Positions 1 through 38,211 of a DNA stretch of 64,000 nucleotides are shown here, piece by piece. Position 1 is the first letter of the stretch, and each line of letters starts with the position of its first letter. Both the position numbers and the translations under genes were made by a program. The DNA is from Lumbricus terrestris (Eukaryota > Annelida > Clitellata > Crassiclitellata > Lumbricidae). Location: assembly GCA_949752735.1 (NCBI GenBank), contig OX457047.1:8913855-8977854 (forward strand). The letters are read 5' to 3'. The notes below the pieces were generated by a model, which worked only from the letters and a program-made list of their open reading frames with translations, did no database searches and was not told where the DNA came from.

Positions 1-67
1 ACTTAACTACTAACTGAACAGACAGCTTTGCAATTACAACGGCGCTAATAGCAGCCTACAAAGCTAA

Positions 68-150
68 TCCGCCCAACGGGGGCTCGAACTCACTACCTCT
101 CGCACTCTTGGCCAGCTTGTTAACCATTACTCTACCGGGCCCCCCCAAGG
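68..150 (-). mobile_element. tRNA-like SINE head
   Basis: Minus strand: box A-like TAGAGTAATGG (134-124) and box B-like GTTCGAGCC (89-81) at tRNA spacing. The stems do not pair as in a functional tRNA. Confidence 0.5.
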
Positions 151-204
151 TCTCAAACCATGGCTAGGCTAGTATCAGCATGGAAAAATGAATACCGGTA
201 ATTT

Positions 205-620
205 TTATTAAGACGACACATTAAAATGCTGCCATTGCATTGTGGAAATTCAAAAAGTTTCTAATGGGCCACTGAAAAAGTACAGCTTTTTTTGTTAAGA
301 CGGCACCTTAAAATGCTGCCATTGCAATGTGCCAATTCAAAAAGTTTCTAATGGGTCACTGAAAATGTACAGCTATTTTGTTAAGATGACCCCTTAAAAT
401 GCTACCATTGCAATGTGGAAATTCAAAAAGTTCCTACTGGGTCACTGAAAAAGTAGCCTACAGTTTTAAAAAAAGATGACATCTTAAAATGGTGCCATTG
501 CAATGTGGAAATTCAAAAAGTTTCCAATGGGTCACTGAAAAAGTACAGCTATATTGTTAAGACGACACCTTAAAATGCTGCCATTGCAATGTGCAAATTC
601 AAAAAGTTTCTGATGGGGAG
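205..620. repeat. Five-copy tandem repeat of about 87 bp
   Basis: AAAATGCTGCCATTGCAATG recurs at about 224, 311, 396, 485 and 572, each followed by AATTCAAAAAGTTTCTAATG and GTCACTGAAAA. A related unit occurs inside the hAT element near 49110-49155. Confidence 0.88.
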
Positions 621-692
621 GGGCGCATCCCCTTCCCATACTTCTGCCCCTCACAGTGCAACGCGCATCACGTTGAGCAATTGAAATGGAAA

Positions 693-728
693 GAAACAAT
701 TGAGCGTCCTTCGACGCTCAATTGTTTC
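693..728. repeat. Perfect 16 bp hairpin
   Basis: GAAACAATTGAGCGTC, loop CTTC, then the exact reverse complement. Confidence 0.9.
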
Positions 729-1018
729 CACCCCAGAAACCTCAATTCCCCCCCCCCCAGAGGAGGGGGACTAGATTAAACACTGTGCGTACGTAACATA
801 TGATCAGATTCCCATACAATTGTTTTATGTCGGCGAAAATGGGGGGTTTGTTCTCCCACTCCAAGTGGGGAGGTTAGACGCCACTGGGTAGAGGGCAAAA
901 GCCCCTCTCTCATAAACGGCACAGTAATTCGATTATACGGTAGGCCTATACTTTCAACCTATATTTGTATTAAGGTTAATGGCTATAGCCGACCGGGCAT
1001 TTTGGCATCAGGTAGCCT

Positions 1019-1125
1019 AGCTTGAGCAAATCCTTCACTCGCAATTGCTTGTGCGCTTCGGCGTGAAAATGAAACTCGACGCAGTGTCCGCGCTGTAGTC
1101 TGGAGCGCATCTGAGTAGACTATGT
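1019..1125 (+). mobile_element. SINE fragment (same body as 56376-56585)
   Basis: GAGCAAATCCTTCACTCGCA, ATTGCTTGTGCGCTTCGGCG, CGCAGTGTCCGCGCTG and AGCGCATCTGAGTAG align with the SINE body; the tRNA head is missing. Confidence 0.7.
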
Positions 1126-1346
1126 AGCTTGAATCGGGTATAGCGAATGCGAGCATTAAAAAATTTAAAAAATACTCAGAACCTTAGAACCCGTATAGAA
1201 ACTAAAAAAATTATCTCCCAACATTCTGTCAAACCTTCAAAGTAGCCTAATAATAAACTCTGTGCTAATCAAACTGCAGTCACTAATTCAGTCATTCATT
1301 CATTCCGAAAACTTATAATACTAATATACTTATTTATCATTATTTG

Positions 1347-1347
1347 C

Positions 1348-1421
<74 letters not shown>
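1347..1421. repeat. (ATT)n microsatellite
   Basis: About 25 ATT units. Confidence 0.95.
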
Positions 1422-1593
1422 GTGAATTTTTATATGACAGTATAATATAATACAGAAAGTCAGAAACTACCATCAATCTATTTTTGTCTTTTATTGCTAT
1501 GTTGTGATTAGACACCTTTTAAACACCGTTTAATCGCTTTATAATTACACATGTAAGTATACTGTTGCGTGTGCGCGGATCTCTTCTGTCTTG

Positions 1594-2880
<1,287 letters not shown>

Positions 2881-3970
2881 CCATTGTGCCTTTATCCTAA
2901 TAGACAAATCATCAATTGTTTGTCTTATAACTTATAAGTGGTCGTGCACGTATTTAGGATAGTGGTCAGGCTAATTGGGTAGGCCTACTTTAGATTGGAG
3001 TGCTATTGAAAGAGACACGTATAATAACAAGCAGGCCAACCGAGGGACTATTAAGATTTGCCTGTCATAACAAACCTCCATTAACCTTATTATTATCTTG
3101 GTATTAGATCCGCTATAATGGTTGTCATAACAAATGAGTAAGCACGACAATTTAGTTATCACAACAACAGCGAGTGCCATTAAGGTCTGACGTCAGTATC
3201 TGGTCAGTCATCACTGGTCATTGATCGTTCATGTTAGACACTCTTCCGTCCATCAGTCCATCATATCTAAGTACTGCACTGACGTGACCTCCTTTGACCG
3301 CGTTGCGACATAAAGTCTGCGCCGCGTCGTGTCGTGTCGTAATGCAGCAGATTTCGGAACAATTGGACTCAATGGAGCGGACGATGATGGCGAGTATGAT
3401 GTGCAGTTTCAGCAGCATTCGCGGAAAGCGGTGGGGAGGTTGTCACAGAAGCGCATTCCATCAATGTACCTCAGAGTCCATTGCGGGTGTTCTTTGGTAC
3501 TATTTCGTTCCGCGGACGTGCACAGAATATTGCTTAGTGTCCGTATGTACATGTACGCGTATAGGTCGCTTAAGGATAATGCCGACACTCGGAGTTTAGG
3601 ATGAAATCTCCATGAAATTTCGTGGATTCCGGGGAAAGTGATGTTTATTGGATTTTTGTGTTTTCTGGCGTTTATTGTCGAGATGCAAAGTGAATTATGG
3701 CGCCGTTCTAGGAAATTGACACGACTGCGCGAGACTTAGGCTTCATCCGCGGTAAGGGTGCATGCCCCCATTGAGGGAAAAGGTTGGTGTACGATGAATG
3801 GTGCTTTTGGTGGAAAAACGGAGGGAATGTTGCGGTCGCATGCTAAAGGAGTTTATTGACGAGTAGGATTACTGGTTACACAATAATTGTCGGGGAGTGT
3901 GAGGGTTCAACCATGCAAGCAGCGGAGGAGCCACCATTGGTCGCAGCAGGTCATTTAATGACCTATAGCT
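2881..3970. other. Unassigned segment
   Basis: Overlapping plus-strand reading frames at 3294-3604 in CpG-containing sequence, no recognisable domain and no splice or homology support. A transcribed exon is possible but unproven. Confidence 0.3.
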
Positions 3971-4163
3971 CAGGGCTTTTTTAACGTGCAGTTGTACACA
4001 AAATGTGCAGTTCTAAATGGATTTGTGCAGTTGTAGAATCACTTCTGTACAGTTAAAACTAGCAAAAGGGTCATTGTCCTCCAATTGGAAGTAATTTACC
4101 ATGGAGAATGGGAAAGGAAAGAAGGGGTTGTGCAGTTCTAAAAATTTCTTTAAAACAGCCCTG
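3971..4163. mobile_element. hAT-like MITE family M193, copy 1
   Basis: CAGGGCTTTTTTAACGTGCA at the left and TTTAAAACAGCCCTG at the right; closely similar over its whole length to 47532-47723. The 8 bp flanks of this copy do not match. Confidence 0.8.
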
Positions 4164-4825
4164 GCCTATACTACTGCCTATGTTTGCTCTTGCCTGCCTT
4201 ATGACCTGCCAAAAATTCTTTTGAATGTTTAAAATCTTATTTAGGCTACACATAGTTCCATCGACCTGGTGAATAACTCCATAACCTTGACGCGACAGAT
4301 GAAATTGTACACACTAGCCGTCGCCGCTACTGTCTCCTAGTTTTTCTTAGATCCCCAGACTATACAGTATTAATTGCACACCAGAACTTCACATAAATCA
4401 ACGTCCGACTTCACAGTAATTTTTCTGCAATTCTCTTTATGGGATTACTGGATATGACTTTGAATAATTGAGCTTTGGTGTGAAAATGATCGATTGGCAG
4501 ATATTTGTAAGACGTGTACAGATCCTGTGACTTATTGTGTATACTGAGGAAAGTCGTTAACGCGCAGCAGCAGCGTGAATGATACGTTGTCAGTTCATGC
4601 AGACAGTTTGCAAATGGCGATATATATCATGAGGATTATAAATGACTTATTATTGAAATTGTGGTGTAGACATTTTTCATGCAAACTGGAATGCATTGAG
4701 GGCTGAGTTGTGATGTAGGCCTATCGTAGGGATACGTGTAGACGGTGTAGGCCTAGGCCTCTTTAGAAAATTGTGCAACTTCCTTAGGATTCGACCAAAG
4801 CTAACCTGTAGGCTATATAGGCTAT

Positions 4826-5045
4826 ACTTGACCTCGTGGTTCCTTGCCCAAGAACTGCTCTGGCTCAATCTCAATCATTTGCCTCAATTGGTCCTCGTCT
4901 TTGGAATTCGCTTTCTTCTTCTGTTTGTTCTACACTTCGGTCTGTCTGCTGCATTGTCTCTTCTCAAAACCTGCGTCCTATCGCGGGGCCTTACGTACTC
5001 GCACCGCACTGGGAGAGCCTCTGAACGGTTCAACCTGCTAGAGTC
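4826..5045 (+). pseudogene. LINE (L2/CR1-type) ORF2 C-terminal remnant
   Basis: VPCPRTALAQSQSFASIGP and RLWNSLSSSV match the conserved end of CR1/L2 reverse-transcriptase proteins (PRTR...FS..GP.LWN.LP). Short and truncated on both sides. Confidence 0.65.
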
Positions 5046-5049
5046 GCTT

Positions 5050-6350
5050 TGTAAAATGTTTGAATGCAATACTATATTGGTCGCTAATGCCCTTGTAATT
5101 ATTTTAGTGTTTGGGTCTAGTGTGGGTCCACCGAATGGAGACTGAATTGAGAGATTATTATTACGATTAGATTTTATTAGCTGATGTCCTTTAGTGTTGT
5201 TGCTCTCTGCTACAGACGTTCCTTCAAAACATTTCAACTGTGTTTAGGCTATAGACGCATGTAAACAAGCCTTAAGCTATAGCTGTGCGCAAGTTATAAA
5301 TCAGCATCAATAAACAGAATTGTAATTGAAAGCATCATCAGAATTTTAAGAGATCTCTTCTGAATGTAAAGCTCGGAATTGATGACTTTGCTAAACCTTC
5401 TGACAGATTCTGCTTCCACCTCTGACCGCACGGAGCCCATTCGGGACCCACAGTTCCACTCATCAAAAATAATTAATGTCCTATGAAACACTGGCAGGGT
5501 ATGAAGTGTAGCCTAAACAGGCTTTTAAAATCCATTACCGTTACATTCCAATTAGATATCATACATTCCATTCACACTACAGTTTCCTTTGCGCCCATTT
5601 CTTATAGCCACTCGCACTTTCGTACTAATTCGTAGTGCACTTGGTCACTAACCCAATTAATTTCGAACCGGCTGAACTATTTTCTGCACACGACACTACC
5701 ACAGACCGCCATGACTAATTTTGACCGAAATTATGATATTATCGCTCTGCGATGCCAGAATTTCATGCAGTTCTTGCCGGACGCTGGTTCCCTGCTCGCG
5801 GTCGTTCGGTGCATTTCGATACATGCTTAATCGCGACTTATTACCGAGATTTGCTTTGTCGTTTGGCGCGTGTTATTTGGGCGGGCGCGGAGGGATATCG
5901 GAGGCGTACGACCGTAGGTGGCGCAATTGTAATTAGGTTGTCGGATGCGTCGCTATAATGGTCGACCGACTGACTGACTTTTTAGAGATTGTTCAGTGTA
6001 GGCTATGTGTGGATGTATTTGTATATAATATTCGTTTACGGTTTATTTCTGTGTGAATTGCATGCAGGCATTGTATGCTTGTAGGTTCATAGGCCTACTA
6101 TAATACTATCATATGAATGCATCCAGGTATGTGTGTGGGTGTTTGTTTGTATGTGTGTAGTGTGTTTAATGTAGGCTATAATTGTGTGACTGTATACGTT
6201 TTTATGCACGTCTGTGCAGCTACGTGCATACACATGTTTGTGTACATTTTGTATGTTTAGTGTCTTCACTGCATTTATAATGCAAGCAAAGTTAGTTGAC
6301 TAAATCTGTTCCAGATGTAAGCATATGTATGTGTGTATAATGTATATATG
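5050..6350. other. Unassigned segment with a small GC-rich island
   Basis: 5740-5945 is CpG-rich and contains GGGCGGGC near 5879, a GC-box-like motif, so a promoter is possible. No coding exon recognised. Confidence 0.3.
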
Positions 6351-6356
6351 TGTGTG

Positions 6357-6406
6357 CGTGTGTATGTATGTATGTATGTATGTATGTATGTATGTATGTA
6401 TGTATG

Positions 6407-6437
<31 letters not shown>

Positions 6438-6582
6438 GTATGTATGTATGCATGTATGCGTATGTATGTATGAACGTATGTATGTATGTATGTATGTATG
6501 TATGTATGTATGTATGTATGTATGTATGTATGTATGTATGTATGTATGTATGTATGTATGTATATATGTATGTATGAATGTA
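6357..6582. repeat. (TATG)n microsatellite, imperfect
   Basis: Long GTAT/TATG array with a few interruptions (AAGTATG, GCGTATG, GAACG) around 6435-6475. Confidence 0.95.
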
Positions 6583-6619
6583 TATTGTGTATGTGTGTGT
6601 GTATATATATGCATGTATA

Positions 6620-6800
6620 TATGAATTTATATATATATATATATGTATGCACTAATGTATGTATGTAAGTATGTAAGTACGTACGTATGTATTATGAACA
6701 ACCGTTGCTCAGCAATGTGTGGTGTTATAACACCATATATATATATATTATATAATATATAATTATATATATATATATATATATGCATTTATATATAATA
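6620..6800. repeat. AT-rich palindromic stretch
   Basis: Several TATATATA runs (6630-6643, 6738-6785) around an ACACCATATATATA segment. No gene seen. Confidence 0.7.
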
Positions 6801-7317
6801 TGCTGATGTAGACCTATGCATGATGTTTCTTTTGATGTATGCATTGCAAGTGTTTTCATGGCATGCAGATAATATGTTTATGTACGTGATGTATTTATAT
6901 TTGCATTGGACTGAACTGAGACAAAAGCAGTTGGAACTCTTGTTGGCAGCATGTGGCTTTGATGCGTGCAGAAGTGAGATAAGGATAGCACAATGGTTTT
7001 TAGCAGGGTAGTTACTAGGTCAAAGGGTCATAGGGTCATAGGGTCATTGGGGCTGAGGAGGAGCAGTAATCTGACGTCAATGCTTCTGTTTAACCTCCCA
7101 ACTTACTGTGGTTGATACTCCAATATTTATTTATTCATTGTTCGTATTTTTTTTCATTGCCCCTAAGGTAAAAACAAGATTCCTCAGGGACTTTAATGTT
7201 ACTAGATATTGAAGTAGTTGCTTTGTCCGGAAATGACTCCCACTTTTTTTAACGACTCTACCTCACATAGGCCCTATTTGGTGCCGTTATTATTGTTATT
7301 TTGTTATTAGTATCCTT

Positions 7318-7376
7318 TCATCATCATCATCATCATCATTATTGTTATTATTATCATCATCATCATTATTGTTATT

Positions 7377-7411
<35 letters not shown>

Positions 7412-7445
7412 TATTATTGTCATTATCGTCATCATCATCATCATT

Positions 7446-7477
<32 letters not shown>

Positions 7478-7495
7478 TATTATTATTGACATCAT
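7318..7495. repeat. (TCA)n/(ATT)n compound microsatellite
   Basis: Blocks of ATC and ATT triplets with GTTATT interruptions. Confidence 0.95.
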
Positions 7496-7559
7496 CATGC
7501 ACTTATTATGCACAATTTTCTAACAGCCTGGCGTTAATCAGTGTTGCTGAACGTTGATC

Positions 7560-7640
7560 AACTTTAAGTGAAAGATTTGCTCAAGGTCCTTACAATCATA
7601 GTAGCTGTCTCATTGATTGATGAGGTTCTAATCCTGACAC
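7560..7640 (-). mobile_element. SINE fragment
   Basis: GTGAAAGATTTGCTCAAGGTCC and GGTTCTAATCC align with the reverse-strand SINE head/body of 56480-56530. Confidence 0.45.
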
Positions 7641-8720
7641 TAAGTTGCAAGAAAAGTGCTCTTGTCGGAGGAGTTCGAGCCCTGAATGAGAACTAGATAA
7701 CTGAACTTCCTATGGATTAAATCCAACAATGTACTAAACCAGTGCCAGTCAGAGTTGCTTTCATCAGCGCCATGTTGTCGCCTAAGGATCACACAGAGGC
7801 TGGTTAATTGGGTTTCTGGGTCAAGTGATGAATAGCTGATGGCTGCTCTGGGTACTGTTTCCATCAACACTGACCTTCGACCCTAAGAATCGACTCGTGT
7901 TTATATTTTGAAATCTCACCTTTAGGCCTACTCTTCGATGCATAGGGACTACCATGTTTACGATCTTGCCAAAATAATTATTCTAATTATAAAAAAACTG
8001 TAGTTTCTGTTTAACTTTTCGGCGATGATGATGATGATGACAAAAATTGACTATGAATTGTTTAACAACACAAATAATCTAGCTCTGTAATAGCAGCATC
8101 AATAAAAACAAATAAAATTGTAGTTCTCGTAACTGTACAACAAATGCTGGCAAACTTTCAGATACTTGTTTGTATTCTTCTTATTAACTTGATTTTACTC
8201 AATTTTTTCCGCTGTGATTCATGTGTTCACTGTGGTAGCTTATTACGTTTGCTCTGTATGATTTTCACATTGTCACTTCCTTTTGTTGTAATATCGAAAT
8301 AAATTACTGCTTGATTTACATCATTGATAATAATTTTGGTGTTAGTATTATTATTCAATGAGATTTCTTTTTGTCAGTTAGTGTTATCTTACTAACCTAA
8401 GTAATAATAATAATATTCTTTTTATATTTTGGTTTGCCGTTTTCTAAAAATTATGTTTTAACGTTTGCTTTGTTTTTACTATTTTTGTTCCTTTCAATTT
8501 CATTCTTTTGAAGTTGAGTTTTCCGCGTTATCTACTTTCCGACCTCACGGTAGTCTGACGTCATCGAAGACTCATGAATATGCATCAGTTCTCATAATCT
8601 CTGACGTCACTAAGCAGGTCCTTCAACGTCCAGGTAGCTGTGATGAGTTTAGAGTTTCATTTTTAAAACAGTTTGGTTTTATTTTTGTATGAAACATACA
8701 AGACTTAGTCTTGAACAAAC
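7640..8720. other. Unassigned AT-rich segment
   Basis: No gene recognised. Two TGACGTCA sites at about 8557 and 8603 in an otherwise AT-rich stretch. Confidence 0.4.
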
Positions 8721-8723
8721 GTG

Positions 8724-9197
8724 ATGTATGTATGTATGTATGTATGTATGTATGTATGTATGTATGTATGTATGTATGTATGTATGTATGTATGTATGTA
8801 TGTATGTATGTATGTATGTATGTATGTATGTATGTATGTATGTATGTATGTATGTATGTATGTATGTATGTATGTATGTATGTATGTATGTATGTATGTA
8901 TAATTATGTATGTATGTATGTATGTATGTATGTATGTATGTATGTATGTATGTATGTATAATTATGTATGTATGTATGTATGTATGTATGTATGTATGTA
9001 TGTATGTATGTATGTATGTATGTATGTATGTATGTATGTATGTATGTATGTATGTATGTATAATTATGTATGTATGTATGTATGTATGTATGTATGTATG
9101 TATGTATGTATGTATGTATGTATGTATGTATGTATGTATGTGTGTATGTGTGTGTGTATGTATGTATGTATGTATGTATGTATAATTATGTATGTAT
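8724..9197. repeat. (TATG)n array with TATAATTATG interruptions
   Basis: About 470 bp of TATG units broken at about 8900, 8958, 9060 and 9181 by TAATTA. Confidence 0.95.
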
Positions 9198-9199
9198 TG

Positions 9200-10385
9200 G
9201 ATGTATATATGTTTATATGTAGGGCTTTGTAGGCCTATGTCTGTTCACATGTATGAATGAATGTTTGCATGGATGCGTGAACAAATGCATGAATGAATGT
9301 GTGAATATGTTTGTTCATTGGTGTGTATGTTTGTATGTTTCTAGTTATTTATATAGCCTTTTTATGCATTACGAAGGTGCTGTTTAGGCAGCATGATATG
9401 ATATTATGCGCGTTTTATCATAATCCCAGACAATTCATTTCTATAGAGGAGATTTTCTTTGCGAGTATTGTGTTGGGTTTCAATTCACAGACATATACTT
9501 AGTAAATTTATGGGCTTAAATGAATTCACCAGGGAACATAGTAGACGGAATGCTTTGAGTAACTGCTTATGTATTCCCTAGATGGCCGTTTAGGCTTTGT
9601 TTATTCGCTAGAGGACGTTGGAGTGTTTTTACTCACCACCGCTATTGCATTATTGTCGTTTTAGATCGATAAATAGGCTATATTAAGTAAACTGAATTCT
9701 TGAAGTCATTATTTTGTTCATGCGTTCAATATCCAACTATGACGTGCAGCAGTTGTTTGGCTTGTTGCTGTTCACCAACGCTGTATCATACCAAAGATGA
9801 TTAGACTTTAGTGTCGCCCTCCTACTTTATCCAGGCTTGGGACTGGCGCACTGTCCGACGAGGTGAAACAGTGGCGGAGTTTCTGGGAGTATAGCGCTGC
9901 ATCTGGTTATTTGTATGTTGAACTAGTTTATCTTCTGTGAAAATTACACTGGTGTTATGCCGAGAATATGCCCAGTCCCTTAAGTATTGTAACCTCGGAT
10001 ACGAAGTGTTAGCGACCCAATTTTTTCTTGACCTCAGCATATTATATGAGGGCAGATGGCTTGTTCGCTACTTCGCCATCAGTTCTTTCCACTGAATGTA
10101 TTCACAGTGATGTACTCATTTGTAGCTGAGTTTAGCAGTGGGTAAAGTGCAGAAGAACCCTTGAATCTATAGGAGACACAGAGTGGCGCTATATAAATTT
10201 ACAGGTATACAATGCATTGCAATACATCCCTGCTTACAAGCATCCCATTGACAACCGCGTTTGCTCCGCTGTAGAGCTTTTTAAGGTGCTTAAATAACGC
10301 TGTATACATGGGGAAGAGATGCTTTCACGAACAGAGGAGAGTTGATGAGAGGAGGGTTGAGCAAAGATCTAAAGAAGAGACTTGC
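9200..10385. other. Unassigned segment with repeat fragments
   Basis: Contains the GGGACTGGC repeat and an L2-like tail near 10180-10200 (GTGGCGCTATATAAATTTAC). No gene recognised. Confidence 0.4.
9810..9900 (+). repeat. GGGACTGGC-family dispersed repeat
   Basis: CCTCCTACTTTATCCAGGCT then TGGGACTGGC and CAGTGGCGGAGTTTC. Other copies: 38915-38990, 51550-51610 and 56870-56945 (plus), and 45070-45125 (minus). Unclassified, possibly SINE-derived. Confidence 0.6.
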
Positions 10386-10389
10386 CAAA

Positions 10390-10800
10390 GTAGGCTACTG
10401 GTATGGCTTGTGATACTGTATGGGTCGGAGACATGGACCATCAGGAAATAGGATATCAAGAGGTTGGAGGCCTTTGAGAGGTGGACATGGAGAAGGATGG
10501 AAAAGATTATCTGGACGGAGCGAGTGACGAATGAAGAGGTAGGCTATTGCAGAGTTGGAGAAAAGAAGATCACTGCATGATGACAACTTTAAGAGAAAGG
10601 CAAAAGAACTGGATTGGACACATATTAAGCGGAGACTCCTTCCTGATAGAAATCATGTAAGGGAGATTGGAGGGGAAAGAAAGAAAGAAAGAGAGGAAGA
10701 CCGAGGCAGATGATGCTGGGATGGATGATGACTGATGAATACAACGAACTAAAGAGGAAAGCACAGCGAAGAGAAGAATGGCGTCATTGGAAGTTGAAAC
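10390..10800 (+). pseudogene. LINE ORF2 C-terminal remnant
   Basis: LYGSETWTIRK, a stop, then KRLEAFERWTWRRMEKIIW and TERVTNEEV, followed after frameshifts by GERSL-, RQMMLGWMM- and EEWRHWK-like blocks. This order is typical of the region after the RT palm in non-LTR retrotransposons. Confidence 0.8.
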
Positions 10801-11292
10801 CTGCCGAGGGGCAGTGAACGTAAAGAAGAGGAGGAAATAATGCTGTATAAAACCAAGATATATACAAACACACATAGCACATAGGCCAACATGCACATAA
10901 TAATTATTAATTACGCATGCACGAGGTATATAATAGGCCTATTATAATAAGCTTACACATGATTACACAATGTTACAGACATGCATAAATTCATTTCTTA
11001 TTCGGATAGCATACTGCACTGTACACAACTTTTACTGCAATAGACCTGTTATGCGTACGTATAGGATATAGGCCTATATCTCTCTTTTTCTTACCTTTCC
11101 TATGCTTAGTTACACACATCCTATACACGTAGGTAGGCCTATTCGTCATTATTTATCTAAATATGGATATATGTTTTATTCATTTCAGACGACGATTCTG
11201 GGACCAACCGATCCCCAAACTTCAGTAGGTATATTATAGGCCTAGGCCTAGTCATCGTGCGCTTATATCACAGTAGGGTACTTTTTACGTAT

Positions 11293-11731
11293 GCGGACGT
11301 TTCGTCAACGAACGATTTGAATAAAACCAGCTTCCGCTTAGACACGAGTTCAGTTCTGAGTTCATCGTTCCAGCATCTATTTGAGCAAGAACTATTCTTC
11401 GTAGGCTAGATCCAACTTCCATTTTGGAAAGAATTTGTTTCATCATTCCAGCTTTTATTTAATTAAGCAAAAACTACTTTTCTCATCCAATCGATCTCCA
11501 TTAAAACTAATTTTTTCACCACAAAACTTCTCTCTAAGTTATGAAAATCTGTCCAGCAGTCTCGCTTCCATTTAAGGAAAACATATAATTTTCATTTATT
11601 CCACTTTCATGTTACAAGAATTCTTTTCATCAATCCGTTTTTACTCAACCACCGCTGGACGAAACGTCCGTTGACGAAACGTCCGTTGACGAAACGTCCG
11701 TTGACGAAACGTCCGTTGACAAAACGTCCGT
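11293..11731. mobile_element. Foldback-type element with 15 bp terminal tandem repeats
   Basis: GCGGACGTTTCGTCAACG at 11293-11311 is inverted against a fivefold GACGAAACGTCCGTT repeat at 11658-11731. The core has degenerate CATCATTCCAGCTTTTATTT-type units resembling the reverse complement of the core of 46643-47103. Confidence 0.5.
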
Positions 11732-12388
11732 GAACCTTTTTCAGGTGCATAGATTTATCTCTGTCTAAGACCGTACTACTGAGCAACCCAGTACAGTACA
11801 CAGTATCTCGTTCATTAAGTCGGGCTTGACTGGGCTTCAAAGAAGAATTATTATTAGCGAGCTATAAATAATGTTTGACATGTCGAAACAGAATTTGGGG
11901 TTCGACTAACCTCGAGCCTCACTTTCTTGACTGGGATCCCATACTTTTACTCATATAGGCCAATTCTACGAATAAACTGTGAACGAAGTTCGACCAAAAG
12001 ATACGTACTTTTATAATCGCAGGCTACGAGCAGGAATGTAGGGAGTTAGGAGTGACTGAAAGTAGGGAGGTATACGCTATTGCAAAGAGATTTATTATGA
12101 AAACTTTCTCGTTACACCTTGAAAATTCTTTAAATTTATTAACTACACTCAATATATCCTACTAAAGATGTAATAATATTCCATATAAATTGCCAACTTC
12201 TCTTTCGCTGCGAATTTTTTAAGGTTACAAACTACACTTTATTCGGTGATTTAGGCTACATAAAACTGACGTTTACATGATCGAAATTTCCTTCTTGCCG
12301 AAAACCGGGGCAATTTTGCCTAAGTCGTCAGGACACCGGGACGTACGTATCACAAACAACCGAGACCTGTCCCGGAACGTATGGTCAC

Positions 12389-12463
<75 letters not shown>

Positions 12464-12950
12464 GGCCTATGACAGTATACCAAGACGTAGACCTAGTGCA
12501 TACTTTTCGTCAGCTCCCCTTATCGTGCCAGATTTTTCAGTTATTGAACCAATGTACTATTTTTCCGTTTCAGACATTCCACACCAAGATTCGAATACAA
12601 GAAAAGGTTCAAAATCAGCTGAAAACGAAGTTTCACCGAAACACCAAGGACTACGAAACCACGCTGCAGGCTCACTGCGAAACGAAAATCTTTGTCGAAT
12701 TGCTCGGCTAACATGTTTCATGTTGTTGTTGTTTTCATTGTTATGGAGGTAGCACGTATATTTTGGCTGTAAATAAACTAGTTTTTAGCTGTAGGCCTAC
12801 TGCAGTGACTAATAATAACTCCGAGTTTCCTAGAATCAATGGTTTGTATTTTTCTGGTTGTGATGATTGAATACAATGTCGCAGTCTTTCTGTTCTCATC
12901 CTACCGGTTGACATGTGATGTCTTTATAATATTGTGTACAATTTTGTACA
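11732..12950. other. Unassigned segment around the (AT)n run
   Basis: A 144-codon frame (12277-12711) crosses the (AT)n tract and is not credible. Nothing else recognised. Confidence 0.4.
12389..12460. repeat. (AT)n microsatellite
   Basis: About 36 AT units. Confidence 0.95.
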
Positions 12951-12954
12951 TAAC

Positions 12955-13110
12955 TATTCATTCATTCAGACATTCATTTCCGACATTTGTATAGCGCCTC
13001 TTCAAGAGTTACTACTCAGAAGCGCTCCCAACCCAACCACGGCTAAAGAAAACAGTCTTAAGAGCAGAATAGAACGTAAACTATATCTCTGTATAAGCTA
13101 TGTATAACTA
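12955..13110 (-). repeat. L2-type LINE tail
   Basis: Plus-strand reading ATTCATTCATTCAG, GTATAGCGCCTCTTCAAGAG and CTCAGAAGCGCTCCCAACCC is the reverse complement of the shared tail. Confidence 0.65.
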
Positions 13111-13179
13111 CATAGCACGTCCGTGGGTGTGCACTTGACGAGGCGCTTCATAAATTGCCAATATATATATATTACAGGC

Positions 13180-13542
13180 CAGTGGTTTCCAATCCAACCC
13201 ATAAGTGTCCCGCCATGCTTCAAAAATGGCCCTCAGCTTCTCATAGAATTATCAGAATATATGAATAAATTGATAATTTGGGCATTATAGAATATATAAT
13301 CATTTTCTCTTACAAGTTATTTTATTTAGACGTTTAAAAATAACGTGAAACATTCTATTTTGATTCAATTTATCAGCTCTATGTGCTTTTAGTAAATTTC
13401 TAATTTAAAAAGGCATAAAATAAACCGATAAATTTATCTACTATAACGATTATTTTCTGGTAAGTTTGAACTCCTAGTGGCCCCTCATGTGGTCCAACTA
13501 AGAAAAAGTGGCCCTGAAGTCGAAAAAGGTTGGGAACCACTG
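13180..13542. mobile_element. hAT-Charlie-like MITE, 363 bp
   Basis: Ends CAGTGGTTTCCAATCC and AAGGTTGGGAACCACTG. Flanks TTACAGGC and TTATAGAC agree at 6 of 8 positions, consistent with an old 8 bp duplication. Confidence 0.78.
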
Positions 13543-14004
13543 TTATAGACCTACTCGCTCTGTAGCAAAATAGTTTCTGAATGCACAGCAGCGGTGGAAG
13601 TGCTAGAACTTAGTCAACCTCAGTCAAGTACAAACCTAATGTGGATAAAGTTATGCATAATCAATATTCTTAAAATATTTTGCAAGTTAGTGAGTTACAA
13701 CCGCTGGAGAACTTTTGTCCTTCGTTTTAATTCAATGAAAAGCGTCTACAGCACAATAAGCCAATGACTACAGTACGTATCACTATATAGTATCACGTAT
13801 GGTGACGTATCAAATACAAATGGTTGTGTTCGCAGAGCCAAAACTTGTGTGAGTATCAGCGCCTTTAGCGCCATGGCTCCTGAGCGCCTCGGGTTGTGGA
13901 GAGTAACAAAAGAATCATAATTGAGGAATGCAAGCCAATCCATGAAGGTTTCTGGGAGAAACGGGCGCACGTGACTGAATCTAAGAAGCCTATTAAAATG
14001 TGAC

Positions 14005-38168
<24,164 letters not shown>

Positions 38169-38211
38169 CTACAAAGAGAAATACGATGAAACCATAATTA
38201 TCAATTAAAGC

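Noticed and set aside
3294..3604. Overlapping 101- and 91-codon frames as a real gene
   Set aside because: Two frames are open at once, no recognised domain, no convincing splice context; left as unassigned.
6275..6652. Long reading frames of repeating tetrapeptides over TATG arrays (also 8711-9232 and 38212-38442)
   Set aside because: They are translations of simple tetranucleotide repeats, open on both strands; no coding evidence.
12277..12711. 144-codon frame
   Set aside because: Spans the (AT)n tract as Ile-Tyr repeats; no domain and no splice support.
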